From Spirochaetaceae bacterium (GTDB lineage Bacteria > Spirochaetota > Spirochaetia > SZUA-6 > Bin103): a stretch of 64,000 nucleotides of DNA. Made by a program: the position numbers and the translations under genes. A model generated the notes under the pieces. It was not told where the DNA came from, ran no database searches, and was given only the letters and a program-made list of their open reading frames with translations. The first letter of the stretch is position 1; every line of letters begins with the position of its first letter. Shown here in pieces: positions 34,050 to 43,068 of this stretch. Location: the NCBI GenBank assembly GCA_028820215.1, contig JAPPKD010000287.1, positions 1 to 64,000 on the forward strand, read 5' to 3'.

Positions 34050-36242
34050 ATGGGTCGACTGACCGGACGATGCGCGGCCCTGTGCTGTGTCTGCCTGCTC
34101 GTTGCCGGCGCCCGTGCGGCTGCGCAAACAGACGCGGACCCGGACCCACGCGCTCCCTGGTTCGCTCGCGAGGACGTGCTGGACATCGCCATCGAGATGG
34201 CGCAGGCGGACTGGGAAGACCTGAGCGCCCAGACGCGCACCCTGCAGGACATCCTGGGGGGCGACGACTGCCTGGCCGAGCCCGTGGAGGGGATCTTCAC
34301 CTGGTTCGAGGCCACGGTGACCGTGGACGGCGCGGCCTACGCCGAGGTCGGTGTCCGCAAGAAGGGGTTCTTCGGCTCGCTCAGCACCGAGAAGCCGTCG
34401 CTCAAGCTGCGCTTCGACAAGTACGTGGACGGCCGCCTGCTCGGCGGCGCGATCGACCGCATGACCCTCAACAACAGCCTGCAGGACGCGTCGATGATCA
34501 GCACCTGTCTGGCCTACGAGGTGTTCGCCGACGCCGGGCTGCCGTCGCCGCGCTGCAACTTCGCCACCGTGACCGTGAACGGCGCCGACCTTGGCCTCTA
34601 CGTGCACGTGGAGGAGATCAAGCCGCCGTTCCTGGCGCGCCACTTCGCCAGCGCGGCGGGCAACCTGTACGAAGGCACCCTCAGCGACTTCGATCCCGGC
34701 TGGCGCGGGACCTTCGAGAAGAAGACGAACGAGGACGCCGACGATTGGTCGGATGTCGACGCCGTCATCGCCGCGCTGCAGGACCTCTCCCCCACCGGCC
34801 TGGACGAGCTGGACGCCATCGTCGACGTCGACCGGTTCCTGTCGTTCTGGGCGACCGAGGTGATGGTCGGCCACTGGGACGGGTACGCCGGCAATCGCAA
34901 CAACTACCACTTCTATCGGGAGCCGGGCGGACGCTTCGTGTTCATCCCCTGGGGCATGGACGCCGTGCTCGAAACGACCGACGTCCCGTTCGACGACTTC
35001 GTGTCGCCGCCGTCGGTGAACGCCCACGGCGTCCTGGCGCATCGCCTGTACCGGGACGAAGCCGGGCGCGCGGCGTACGCCGGCCGCCTCCGCGAACTGC
35101 TGGACACCGCCTGGAACGAGGACGAGTTGCTGCGCAGCGCCGGCGAGTTGGCGGCCATCGTGCAGGCCCACGCATCGCCCGAAGCGCGCGAGGAGGCAGC
35201 CGATGACACCGTCCGGGTGCGGCGCTTCATCCTCAAGCGGCGCGGCGAGCTGTTGGCGGATCTGGAGCCCGAGCCGCCGGACTGGCCCTGGCCGCTGGTC
35301 GACGCGGCCGACGTGTGCTGGGGCGAGGGCAGCGGGGCCATGACGTTCGAGGTGGCGTTCAAGACCACTTGGGGGACGAAGGACAGCCCCAATCCGTTCG
35401 AGACCGGCACGATCACCAGCCTGGCCCTGGACGGGACCGACCAGCCGCCGGGGACGGCGGGGGCGACCGCCGGCCTCGCGAACCCCGAAGAAGCGGCGGA
35501 GGTCGGACTCGAGGACGGCGCGTTCCTGTCCGTGATGAGGCTTGAGGCGGATTTCTCCATCGAGGGATTCACCGTGTGGCTCCCGGTCGACCTGCTGTCC
35601 GCCGGAACCGAGCTGACGATCGGCGAAGGCGGCGTCGGCGGCGTCCAATGGAAGATGCCGCCGGGCGCCGCCGCCCCGGAAGCGTACGTCCCGATCGTGG
35701 CGGGCACGCTGGAGCTGGCCGCGGCAGGTACGGAACGGGGAGCGGTGATCTCGGGCCGGCTCGCAGGCGCCTTCGGGTTCGGCGCTCCACCCGTGGAGGA
35801 ACGCGCTGCCGACCCGGAGGCCGGCGTGGAAATCGACGCCGGCCTGGTCATCAACGAGGTGGCCGCACAGGGCGACCCGCTCGACTGGGTGGAGCTGTAC
35901 AATGCTGCCGATGCTGACCTTGCCCTGGCGGACTTCGTGATCGCCGACGACCTGAAGGACGCCGGCAAGCGCGTCCCGTTCCCGGCGGACCTCGTGATCC
36001 CGGCGGGCGGCTATCTCCGGGTGGAGCTGGACAAGGACGGCTGGCCCGGCTTTGCCCTGGGCAAGGATGAGGAGATCGGCGTCTGGACGGCCGGCGGCGC
36101 CCTGGCTGCGGCGGTCGACTGGGACGAGGGTCAGAGCGACGCGGGCACCAGCTTCGCCCGCGTGCCGGACGTCGGCGGCGAATTCCGGACCGTGAGCACG
36201 CCCACGCCTGGGGCCCCGAATCAGGCCGAGGAGGGAAGATGA
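34050..36242 (+). CDS. Secreted CotH kinase-like protein with lamin-tail domain
   Basis: A 730-residue exported protein. Residues 1-24 are a signal peptide (AALCCVCLLVAGARAAA). Residues 30-430 form a CotH domain, an atypical protein-kinase fold: VRKKGFFGSL, KLRFDKYVDGR, DRMTLNNSLQDASMI, YVHVEEIKPPFL, DGYAGNRNNYHFYRE and FIPWGMDAVL match the family. CotH of spore formers phosphorylates coat proteins; roles in non-spore formers are unclear. The C-terminus (about 615-725) is a lamin-tail domain: INEVAAQGDPLDWVELYNA, DFVIADDL and GGYLRVELDKDG. ATGA links it to the SMP-30 gene downstream. Confidence 0.85.
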   Translation: MGRLTGRCAALCCVCLLVAGARAAAQTDADPDPRAPWFAREDVLDIAIEMAQADWEDLSAQTRTLQDILGGDDCLAEPVEGIFTWFEATVTVDGAAYAEVGVRKKGFFGSLSTEKPSLKLRFDKYVDGRLLGGAIDRMTLNNSLQDASMISTCLAYEVFADAGLPSPRCNFATVTVNGADLGLYVHVEEIKPPFLARHFASAAGNLYEGTLSDFDPGWRGTFEKKTNEDADDWSDVDAVIAALQDLSPTGLDELDAIVDVDRFLSFWATEVMVGHWDGYAGNRNNYHFYREPGGRFVFIPWGMDAVLETTDVPFDDFVSPPSVNAHGVLAHRLYRDEAGRAAYAGRLRELLDTAWNEDELLRSAGELAAIVQAHASPEAREEAADDTVRVRRFILKRRGELLADLEPEPPDWPWPLVDAADVCWGEGSGAMTFEVAFKTTWGTKDSPNPFETGTITSLALDGTDQPPGTAGATAGLANPEEAAEVGLEDGAFLSVMRLEADFSIEGFTVWLPVDLLSAGTELTIGEGGVGGVQWKMPPGAAAPEAYVPIVAGTLELAAAGTERGAVISGRLAGAFGFGAPPVEERAADPEAGVEIDAGLVINEVAAQGDPLDWVELYNAADADLALADFVIADDLKDAGKRVPFPADLVIPAGGYLRVELDKDGWPGFALGKDEEIGVWTAGGALAAAVDWDEGQSDAGTSFARVPDVGGEFRTVSTPTPGAPNQAEEGR

Positions 36243-37102
36243 CGGACACGTGGACGTGGGAACTGATCACCAGACACGAGGTGATCACCGAGGGGCCGGC
36301 ATGGGACGGCGAAGGGCTGCGCTACACGGAGATCGGCGCGAACAGGCTCTGGCGCTACACGCCTGCCGACGCTCGGCGCGAGGTGTGGCGGGAGTCGACC
36401 GGCGGCGCCAACGGCACGATCTTCGACGCCGCCGGACGCTACTACGCCTGCGAGGGCATCGCGCGGCGCGTGGTGCGCTACGCTGCCGGCCAGCCGACCG
36501 AGGTGATTGCCGACGCGCATGCCGGCGCGCCTTTCAACGAGCCCAACGACCTGGCCGTGGACGCCGCCGGCCGGGTCTGGTTCAGCGACCCCAACTACGG
36601 CGAGCGTCCGCTCGCGCAAGCGCGCGAGTCGGTGTACCGCTGCGACCCGGCCGGCTCGAGGTGGACGGTCATCGAGGTCACCACCGACACCAACCGCCCC
36701 AACGGCGTGCTGCTGTCGGCCGACCAGTCGATCCTGTACGTGGCCGAGAGCCCGCGCCGCCTCGACCAGCGGCGCCAGCTCCGCGCCTATCCCATCAAGG
36801 CCGACGGCAGCCTGGGCGACTACACGCTGCTGCACGACTTCGGCGCCGGCCGCGGCGTGGACGGCATGTGCCGGGCATCGGGCGGGCTGATCGTGGTGAC
36901 GGCGGGCCACCGGGAGCGGGGCCCGGGGCCGGCGATCTATGTGTTCGACGCCAATGGCCTTCCCCTCTCGACCCATCCGACGCCGGCCGACCGGCCCACC
37001 AACTGCACCTTCGGAGGCCCCGACCTGACCGACCTCTACGTCACCTTCTTCGGAGGCGAGCTGTACCGCGTGTCCGGCTCGGGCTTGCGCGCCGAAGGCT
37101 GA
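36239..37102 (+). CDS. SMP-30/gluconolactonase-family protein
   Basis: A 287-residue six-bladed beta-propeller of the SMP-30/gluconolactonase/LRE family. The metal ligands of the family are visible: E18 in ITEGPAW, the Asn in PFNEPNDLAVD and in TNRPNGVLLSAD, and the Asp in RGVDGMC. Such enzymes hydrolyse sugar or aryl lactones. There is no signal peptide, so the protein is cytoplasmic, unlike its coupled upstream neighbour, the exported CotH protein. The ATG overlaps that gene's stop (ATGA). A promoter of its own is therefore unlikely. Confidence 0.88.
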   Translation: MTDTWTWELITRHEVITEGPAWDGEGLRYTEIGANRLWRYTPADARREVWRESTGGANGTIFDAAGRYYACEGIARRVVRYAAGQPTEVIADAHAGAPFNEPNDLAVDAAGRVWFSDPNYGERPLAQARESVYRCDPAGSRWTVIEVTTDTNRPNGVLLSADQSILYVAESPRRLDQRRQLRAYPIKADGSLGDYTLLHDFGAGRGVDGMCRASGGLIVVTAGHRERGPGPAIYVFDANGLPLSTHPTPADRPTNCTFGGPDLTDLYVTFFGGELYRVSGSGLRAEG

Positions 37103-37114
37103 GCGCGGTTTCGG

Positions 37115-38434
37115 CTATCCTGGGCTGCGGGTGAAGCGCAGTCCATCGGGAACGGCGTAGAGCGGAACGTTCAGGACCCGATCGTCCCTCTTGAGGTTCA
37201 AGAGGGTGCTGCGGACCAGCAAAGGCGGGGCGAACCGGGCGTCGAACGAACGCAGGCTCTTGCTCTTCGGGTTCACGCCCGCCTTCACTTCCAGCGGCAG
37301 GATCTCTCCGTCCCGTTCCAGCAGGAAATCCACCTCGGCCTTGCCCCCGGAGCTGCGCCAGTAGTGAAGCTCGCCCGCCGACGAGGCGATGAGTTGCTGC
37401 GCGACGTAGTTCTCGACCAGCGCGCCGCGATACTCCGCGAACAGGCGATCGCGGTGAGCCATCAACTGGGGGGCGGTGTTCGCGAGCGCGCCGAGCAGCC
37501 CGACGTCCAGCGCGTACACCTTGAACGATCGGCGGTCCGCATGACCGCGCAGGGGCAGGCGCGCGGTCTCGACCGCGAACGCCCGGTGGATCAGGCCGGC
37601 GCGCTCCAGCCACACGAGCGCATCCTCATAGTCGCGGGCCCGCGCGCTCTTGTGGATGGCGGAGAAGATGAACTTCTTGTTCTCGCGCGACAGGTGCCTC
37701 GGCAGTGACTCCCATATGGCGATGATCCGTGCGACCTGCGCCGCCGCCGCGTGCTTGGCGAAGTCGAGCACGTAGGCATCCACGATCGCCTGCTGCACGG
37801 CTCGGACGGCGACCACGTCACGGTTGGCCGCGTAGTGGGCGACGACCTCGGGCATGCCGCCGACGAAGTAGTAGGCGCGGAGCAGATCGACCAGCGCGCG
37901 GTGGAACGGCTCGGGAAACGGCGCCGGTTCGGCATGGTCTTGGATGACACCGCGGTAGCGTCCCTCGCCGAGCGCCTCGAGGAACTCCGGGAAGGTCATC
38001 GGGTGCAGGTCGACGAAGTCCACCTTGCCCACCGGGAACGATCGCGGCGTGGAGAGCGTGACCCCGAGGAGGGAGCCGGCGGCGGCGACGTGGTACTGCC
38101 CGGCGTCCTCCGCGAAGTACTTCAGGGCGTTCAGTGCGGCATTGCAGGCCTGGATCTCGTCGAAGATGATCAGCGAACGCGCGGGAAGGATTCGCTCGTC
38201 CGCGAAGATGGCGAGGTCGCGAAGGATGCGCGCGGGATCGAGATCGCGCTCGAAGAACGCGGCAAGGTCGGGCGTCCTCTCGAAGTTGAAGTAGTGGGTC
38301 GCCGCGTACTGCTCCCTGCCGAACGCCTGCAGCAGGTAGGTCTTGCCGGTCTGGCGCGCGCCGCGCATGACCAGCGGCTTGCGTCCCGGCGCTCGCTTCC
38401 AGGTGAGCAGGCGATCGTAGGCGTCGCGTCGCAT
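37115..38434 (-). CDS. AAA_14/DUF4143 ATPase
   Basis: A 439-residue protein of the widespread AAA_14-DUF4143 family. The N-terminal ATPase has Walker A MRGARQTGKTYLL (24-36) and Walker B SLIIFDEIQAC, with sensor AAAGSLLGVTL. The C-terminal DUF4143 domain has a nuclease-like core, KAEVDFLLERDGEILPLEVKAG, whose E/D...E-x-K pattern resembles PD-(D/E)XK folds. The cellular role is unknown; genes of this type are scattered and often variable between strains. A perfect 16-base inverted repeat lies 39 bases upstream of its start. It stands alone, convergent with the SMP-30 gene. Confidence 0.88.
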   Translation of the reverse strand: MRRDAYDRLLTWKRAPGRKPLVMRGARQTGKTYLLQAFGREQYAATHYFNFERTPDLAAFFERDLDPARILRDLAIFADERILPARSLIIFDEIQACNAALNALKYFAEDAGQYHVAAAGSLLGVTLSTPRSFPVGKVDFVDLHPMTFPEFLEALGEGRYRGVIQDHAEPAPFPEPFHRALVDLLRAYYFVGGMPEVVAHYAANRDVVAVRAVQQAIVDAYVLDFAKHAAAAQVARIIAIWESLPRHLSRENKKFIFSAIHKSARARDYEDALVWLERAGLIHRAFAVETARLPLRGHADRRSFKVYALDVGLLGALANTAPQLMAHRDRLFAEYRGALVENYVAQQLIASSAGELHYWRSSGGKAEVDFLLERDGEILPLEVKAGVNPKSKSLRSFDARFAPPLLVRSTLLNLKRDDRVLNVPLYAVPDGLRFTRSPG

Positions 38435-38473
38435 GGGGCGACCATAGACCGGAATGACCGGAATTGGCGATTA

Positions 38474-38515
38474 TTCGGACGTATTTCTGGCTAGAATGGC
38501 AGAAATACGTCCGAA
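38474..38515. promoter_or_regulatory. Perfect 16-base inverted repeat
   Basis: TTCGGACGTATTTCTG at 38474-38489 is exactly complementary to 38500-38515, with a ten-base loop. It sits between the AAA_14 gene start (38434) and the stop of the Gfo/Idh gene (38533), both on the minus strand. It is much more AT-rich than its surroundings. It could be a terminator for the Gfo/Idh operon, although no T-tract follows. It could also be an operator or recognition hairpin linked to the AAA_14 gene. Confidence 0.75.
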
Positions 38516-38532
38516 AAACGTGCTGTTTGCCC

Positions 38533-39471
38533 TCAGCCGAACAGCCGGTCGATCAGCTCCATGGACAGGATCGCTTCGTGCAGGTCGCAGGCGGGGGGGC
38601 CGAACGGGCGGCCGTCGCGCACGCGGTCGATGAAGTAGCGGTTCTGTTCGCGGGTGCTGTCATCGCCGGAGCAGGTGAGCTCCGTGACCTGTCCGTCGAT
38701 GATCACCTGGCCGCTGCGCACGCCTTCCAGGTAGGCGGAAGCGCTGCGGCCGTGCATCTCGTAGCGCTCCAGCCGGGCGCCGGCGGTGACGTTGGCGACC
38801 AGGTGGGCGACGCAGCCGCTCTCGAACAGGATGAGTCCGCCATACACGTCGCGGTACCCGGAGAAGAAGCTCCCCGAGAGGCTGTGCACCTCCGCCACCG
38901 GGGAGTCGGCAAGTGCGCGCACGCAGTCCAGCGCATGCACGGGGGTCTCGTAGAAGTACCGGTCGAGCACCGGTGGCTTCAGGATGCCACGTTCCTCGAT
39001 GTCGACCAGGTTCTTGTGGAACTCGCCGACGATGGTGGTCAGCGGGCCGCGCTCGCAGATCAGCCGCTTCGCCTCGCGGATCGCCGGGTTGAAGCGGCGG
39101 TTGAGGCCGATCATGCAGCGGGCGCCGGTGCGCTCGGAGATTTCCAGAAGGGCGCGCGTCTGTGACACGTGGAGTCCGGGAGGCTTCTCCAGCAGGGTAT
39201 GGACGCCGGCCTCCAGGCAGATCTGCGCAACGGGAGCGTTGAACTCCGGGGGCACCGCGACGACCACGGCGTCCGGGGACTCGGCTTCGAGCATCCGCTC
39301 CGGCGCCGCATAGGTGGCAACCCCGCCGAGCTCGCAGGCTGCCGTGGTGCGCCGCGCTTCGTCCAGGTCGCACACGGCCGTCATCACGGCTCCGTCGATC
39401 GCGGCGATGTGGCGCGCGTGGCCGCGCCCGCGCCCTCCGCACCCGATCAGGCCTACACGTATCTCCTGCAT
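38533..39471 (-). CDS. Gfo/Idh/MocA-family oxidoreductase
   Basis: A 312-residue NAD(P)-dependent sugar or cyclitol dehydrogenase. The Rossmann motif GLIGCGGRGRGHARHI lies at 7-22. TLLEKPPGLHV carries the family EKP motif, followed by CMIGLNRRFNPAIREAK. The C-terminal domain has FYETPVHALDCVRAL with the catalytic-site His, and IDRVRDGRPFGPPACD. Its ATG lies five bases behind the stop of the medium-chain dehydrogenase at 39477, so the two likely form an operon for carbohydrate or polyol oxidation. The substrate is not predictable. Confidence 0.88.
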   Translation of the reverse strand: MQEIRVGLIGCGGRGRGHARHIAAIDGAVMTAVCDLDEARRTTAACELGGVATYAAPERMLEAESPDAVVVAVPPEFNAPVAQICLEAGVHTLLEKPPGLHVSQTRALLEISERTGARCMIGLNRRFNPAIREAKRLICERGPLTTIVGEFHKNLVDIEERGILKPPVLDRYFYETPVHALDCVRALADSPVAEVHSLSGSFFSGYRDVYGGLILFESGCVAHLVANVTAGARLERYEMHGRSASAYLEGVRSGQVIIDGQVTELTCSGDDSTREQNRYFIDRVRDGRPFGPPACDLHEAILSMELIDRLFG

Positions 39472-39476
39472 GCTCG

Positions 39477-40523
39477 TCAACCCTCCGCACCGGCGACATC
39501 GATGATCACCTTGCGCTCCTGGCGCTCGCCGCGCGCCAGCGCGGTCATCACCTCCGGCACGTCGTCCAGCGTACACCGCGCCTCGATGAAGGTGGCCAGC
39601 CGGGCGGCGAGCTCCGGAAGGGCATCGACGCTCGCCTGAAAGGAGGGGCGGTCGAAGCCGTAGCTGCCGATGACCGTGACCTCGTCGGAAACCATGTCCT
39701 GCAGCGGCAGGCTCACCTCCTTGGCCAGGTTGCCGATGGCCAGCAGGGTGGCGTCCGGCCGGCAGAGCTGGAACGCCAGCGCGAACGACGGCGCGGTACC
39801 GACGGCGTCGATCACCACCGCGGGGTGCCCGCCGAGCGCGGCCTGCAACGCCGCGGCGGTAGCGGCCGGCTCCTCGGCGGCCTGCAGGTGATAGGGCGCC
39901 GCGTCGAAGTCGGAGGCCGCCTGCGCCTTTTCCGCCACCGTATCCAGCACCACGATCGGGTCGAAGCCCCGCAGGTGGCCGACCGTGGCCGCGCACAGGC
40001 CGATGGTGCCGGCGCCCAGGATGGCCAGCGGTCCGGGGCGGCGGTCGTGGGCAGCGAGGCGGTCGAACGCATGGCCGGTCACGGCAGCCGGCTCGGCCAG
40101 CGCCGCGATGTCCGGCCCCACTCCGGACGGGATGGGGATGGCGTTCGCGGCGGGGACGGTGACGTACTCGGCCATCGCGCCGCGATGGGCGAGGTTCACG
40201 CCGATCACCTGCTTGTTCAGGAAGCTCGGGTCGCCTTCTTCCGGGCTGGGAGCGTGGTCGGCGATGATGTTGTACAGGGCGACCGGCGTGCCCACCGGCG
40301 GGCCGTCGACGCCCGGACCCAGCGCGGCGATGCGGGCGCCCACCTCGTGGCCCATGACCATGTCCGGCGCGCGCCGGCCGCTCTCGCCGGTGAAGCCGTG
40401 GATGTCGCTGCCGCAGATGCCGACCGCGTCGACGGCCAGCAGCACCTCCCCGGCGCGGGGCTCCGGCTGCGGCAGATCGACCAGGCGCATCGCCCACGGC
40501 TTCTCGTACAGAACCGCTTTCAT
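39477..40523 (-). CDS. Zinc-dependent medium-chain alcohol dehydrogenase
   Basis: A 348-residue medium-chain dehydrogenase, close to sorbitol/threonine dehydrogenase types. The catalytic zinc ligands are in GICGSDIHGF and VMGHEVGARI. LAILGAGTIGLCAATVG is the NAD(P) motif. The lobe that normally carries four structural-zinc cysteines reads ALYNIIADHAPSPEEGDPSF and has none, so only the catalytic zinc is expected. The ATG at 40523 (MKAVLYEKPW) is the natural family start. It probably works with the Gfo/Idh enzyme encoded downstream. Confidence 0.88.
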   Translation of the reverse strand: MKAVLYEKPWAMRLVDLPQPEPRAGEVLLAVDAVGICGSDIHGFTGESGRRAPDMVMGHEVGARIAALGPGVDGPPVGTPVALYNIIADHAPSPEEGDPSFLNKQVIGVNLAHRGAMAEYVTVPAANAIPIPSGVGPDIAALAEPAAVTGHAFDRLAAHDRRPGPLAILGAGTIGLCAATVGHLRGFDPIVVLDTVAEKAQAASDFDAAPYHLQAAEEPAATAAALQAALGGHPAVVIDAVGTAPSFALAFQLCRPDATLLAIGNLAKEVSLPLQDMVSDEVTVIGSYGFDRPSFQASVDALPELAARLATFIEARCTLDDVPEVMTALARGERQERKVIIDVAGAEG

Positions 40524-40643
40524 GGTGCCGAGCATAGCGATCCGCGTGGGCGAAGCCAAAGACGCGTCCCGGCGCGGCCTTCATGCGCGGCCGGCTGAAA
40601 GCGCCACGGCCGCGTGCGCATTGTCCAGGTACGAGGGTATGAT

Positions 40644-41036
40644 ATGAGCGAGGTGGGCATGGCGCTCGACGACACCGATCTGACGCGCATCGGCGACTAC
40701 GTGAAGGGCAATATCTACGGCTGGCTTGTCGAGGTGGCGCCTCAGGTCGTCGCCGGGCCGCAGATCCTGGAGCGCATGGAGCGATTCGAACAGGAGCTCG
40801 TGGCGCAGCGGCACGAACTCGTGGCGCAACGGCACGAGCTCAAGGCACAGCGCGAGTTGATGGAGACTCGCTTCGACGCGGTCGACGTCCGGTTCGAGGA
40901 CATGAACAGACGTTTCGAGGACACGAACAAGCGGTTCGAGGACATGAACAGTCGCTTCAACGGCATGCAGTGGCTGATCGGAGTCGGCTTCGGGCTGATT
41001 GCGACGATCGTGACCATCTTCGAGTTCATCACCTGA
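40644..41036 (+). CDS. Coiled-coil membrane-anchored protein, copy B
   Basis: A 130-residue paralogue of the protein at 33628-34041, nearly identical in the head (MSEVGMALDDTDLTRIGDYV), in the LKAQRELMETRF helix and in the C-terminal membrane helix (LIGVGFGLIATIVTIFEF). The differences are in repeat number: three RFEDxNx units instead of five, and two ELVAQRH units instead of one. The upstream 20 bases are also similar. The gene ends eight bases inside the convergent zinc-binding protein gene. Function unknown; duplication within 7 kb with repeat-length change is evident. Confidence 0.8.
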   Translation: MSEVGMALDDTDLTRIGDYVKGNIYGWLVEVAPQVVAGPQILERMERFEQELVAQRHELVAQRHELKAQRELMETRFDAVDVRFEDMNRRFEDTNKRFEDMNSRFNGMQWLIGVGFGLIATIVTIFEFIT

Positions 41037-41292
41037 CGTCGCCATAGCGCGGCAGCCAGTACTCCAGCCACGTGCGCTGGCATCGACGGTCGCAGAAGCT
41101 CAAGCGACGCTCGCCGTGCCGCGCCCGCCAGAGACGGCCGACGATCATCTTGCCGCACAGGTCGCAGCGCGCGGTGGTGGTGGCGTACAGCGCGTCGGGG
41201 ACCGGCTCCCAGTGTCCCTCGGCGGCGTGTCCCTCGGCGGCGTGTCCCTCGGCGGCGTGTCCCTCGGCGGCGTGCCCGTCGGCGGCGCTCAC
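41029..41292 (-). CDS. Small His-rich zinc-binding protein, HyuB-linked
   Basis: An 87-residue protein starting at a GTG that overlaps the hyuB stop (GTGA at 41289-41292). Residues 5-26 are five GHAAE-type units, giving five evenly spaced histidines. The remainder is a four-cysteine motif, CDLCGKMIVGRLW and FCDRRCQRTW, followed by YWLPRYGD. Small zinc-containing subunits are known in related acetone/acetophenone carboxylase and hydantoinase systems. By position and Cys pattern I infer an accessory subunit or metal chaperone for the HyuA/HyuB enzyme. It is easily missed because a longer frame runs through hyuB. Confidence 0.65.
   Translation of the reverse strand: MSAADGHAAEGHAAEGHAAEGHAAEGHWEPVPDALYATTTARCDLCGKMIVGRLWRARHGERRLSFCDRRCQRTWLEYWLPRYGDVR
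41212..41286 (-). repeat. 15-base tandem repeat, five units
   Basis: Units at 41212-41226, 41227-41241, 41242-41256 and 41257-41271 are identical; 41272-41286 differs at two bases. They encode the GHAAE repeats of the small zinc-binding protein on the minus strand. Exact identity of four units indicates recent expansion by slippage. Confidence 0.9.
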
Positions 41293-43061
41293 GGCTCCGA
41301 GCGTAGCTGCGCCGTTGCCGCCGCGTCGACGCGCCAGCCGCCGTCGGCGTCCCGCGCCAGCACCACCCCGTATACCGCGCGGGCCTGATCCGGGCCGAGC
41401 ACCCCGTCGCGCACCTCCTCGCACACCAGCCCGGGGTCGCGCTCCGCCGGCGGTCCGTACCCGCCGCCGCCGGGACTGACGATCTCGATGCGATCGCCGC
41501 CTTGCACCCGGATGTCCGCGAACTTGTTGGGCGACACGGTGCCGAACGCTTCGCTGAAGGTGCGCCAGGAATCGTCGCCGTCCCGGCGGATGCGCAGCGC
41601 TCCCGGGCGTCCCTGTTGCCCGCCGAACAGCCCCCAGGCGCCTGTCTCGTGGCGGTCCATGAAGCTGGACACCGTGATCTCCGGCGCCCGCGCCTCGATC
41701 ACGCGGCGGCTTCCGGCGCCGCCGCGGCTTCGGCCGTGGCCCCCGGAGCCGGCCACCAGGCTGTAGTTGTGCGTCAGCCACGGGTAGCGGGTCTCGAACA
41801 CCTCGACCGGCGTGTTGCGGCAGTTGCCGTTGATCGGGCACTGGCTGTCGTTGCCGTCGCCGGTCGCCTTGCCGCCCCAGCCGCAGCCTTCGATGTGGTA
41901 GTTGGCATAGAACTCGCCCGTGCGCGGATGGGTGCCGCCGAACAGGAAGTTGCAGGAGCTGGCGCCGGTGGCGGCCGCCACCCGATCGGGCAGCGCCTGA
42001 GACAGGCAGCCGAACAGGACGTCGACGATGCGCTCGTGGATCTCGGAGTTGCCGCCCACGCTGGGACCGGGGTGCTCGACGTTGACCACCGTGCCGGGCG
42101 GCACGATCAGCTCGATGGGGCGGTAGCAGCCGGAGTTGCGCGGGATGGTGCGGTCGGTGAGGTTGAGCATCGCGTTGTAGGTGGCCGACGCGGTCACGCC
42201 GTAGGTGCAGTTGCAGGGGCCCTGCGCCTGCGGGCTGGAGCCGTTGTAGTCGAAGATGATGCGCTCGCCGCGCACCACCGCGGTGCAGTGGATGCGGTAG
42301 CGCTCGTCTTTCACCACGCCGTCGTTCTCGATCCAGTCCTCGAACGCATACTCGCCGTCGGGGATCTCCGCGATCTCGGCGCGCATGCGCCGCTCGGCGT
42401 AGTCCATGAGCTGCTTTCCGGCGGTGAGCACGGGGTCGAAGCCGTAGCGGTCCAGGAGCTGGTGCAGGCGGCGTTCGGCGACCGTGAGCGAGCCGATCAT
42501 GGCGTGGAAGTCGCCCCACGAGGTGCGCGGCGTGCGGTGGTTGATGAGGATGATCTTCCAGATGTCGTCGACGTACTCGCCTGAGCGCATGATCTTCACC
42601 GGCGGCAGCCGCAGGCCCTCCTGGTAGATCTCGCGGGCGTCGGCGGCGAATCCGCCCACGGCCTTGCCGCCGATCTCGGTCAGGTGGGCGATGTTGCCGA
42701 CGAAGCCGTACAGCTCGCCGCGGTGGTACACGGGCTTGATCACCGTGTGCTCGGGCAGGTGGCAGCCGCCGCGGTAGGGATCGTTGTGCATGACCACGTC
42801 GCCGGGGCGGAAGTTTTCCAGTCCCACCTCGGCGATCGTCCACTGCATGGTGTAGAGGATCGCCCCGATCTAGGCCGGGCAGAACTCGGCGTAGGAGACC
42901 ATCTGCGCGTCGCGGTCGAACACCACGCAGGAGAAGTCCAGCCCCTCGTTGAAGATCGAGGAGTACGAGGTCTTCATCATCGCCAGCCCCATCTCCCGGC
43001 AGGTGTTGACCAAGTAGTTGTTGATGATGGTGAGGGTCACGCTGTCCAGAATCCGCGCCAT
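41289..43061 (-). pseudogene. hyuB: Hydantoinase B/oxoprolinase subunit with in-frame TAG
   Basis: A 590-codon hydantoinase B/5-oxoprolinase-type gene. The first 63 residues (MARILDSVTLTIINNYLVNT to SYAEFCPA) and the remainder (IGAILYTMQWTI onward) are in one frame, interrupted only by TAG at 42870-42872. Family members usually have Gln there, so a single C-to-T change explains it. GDVVMHNDPYRGGCHLPEH, FDYNGSSPQAQGPCNCTYGV and the C-terminal SPGGGGYGPP are conserved. With HyuA it would hydrolyse cyclic amides such as hydantoins or oxoproline. hyuA lies 9 kb away on the same strand. The cysNC gene ends seven bases upstream. Confidence 0.85.
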
Positions 43062-43068
43062 GGGTCGT

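Noticed and set aside
42870..43061. A separate 63-residue gene upstream of hyuB
   Set aside because: It is in the same frame and continuous with hyuB similarity, interrupted only by one TAG, so it is the hyuB N-terminus.
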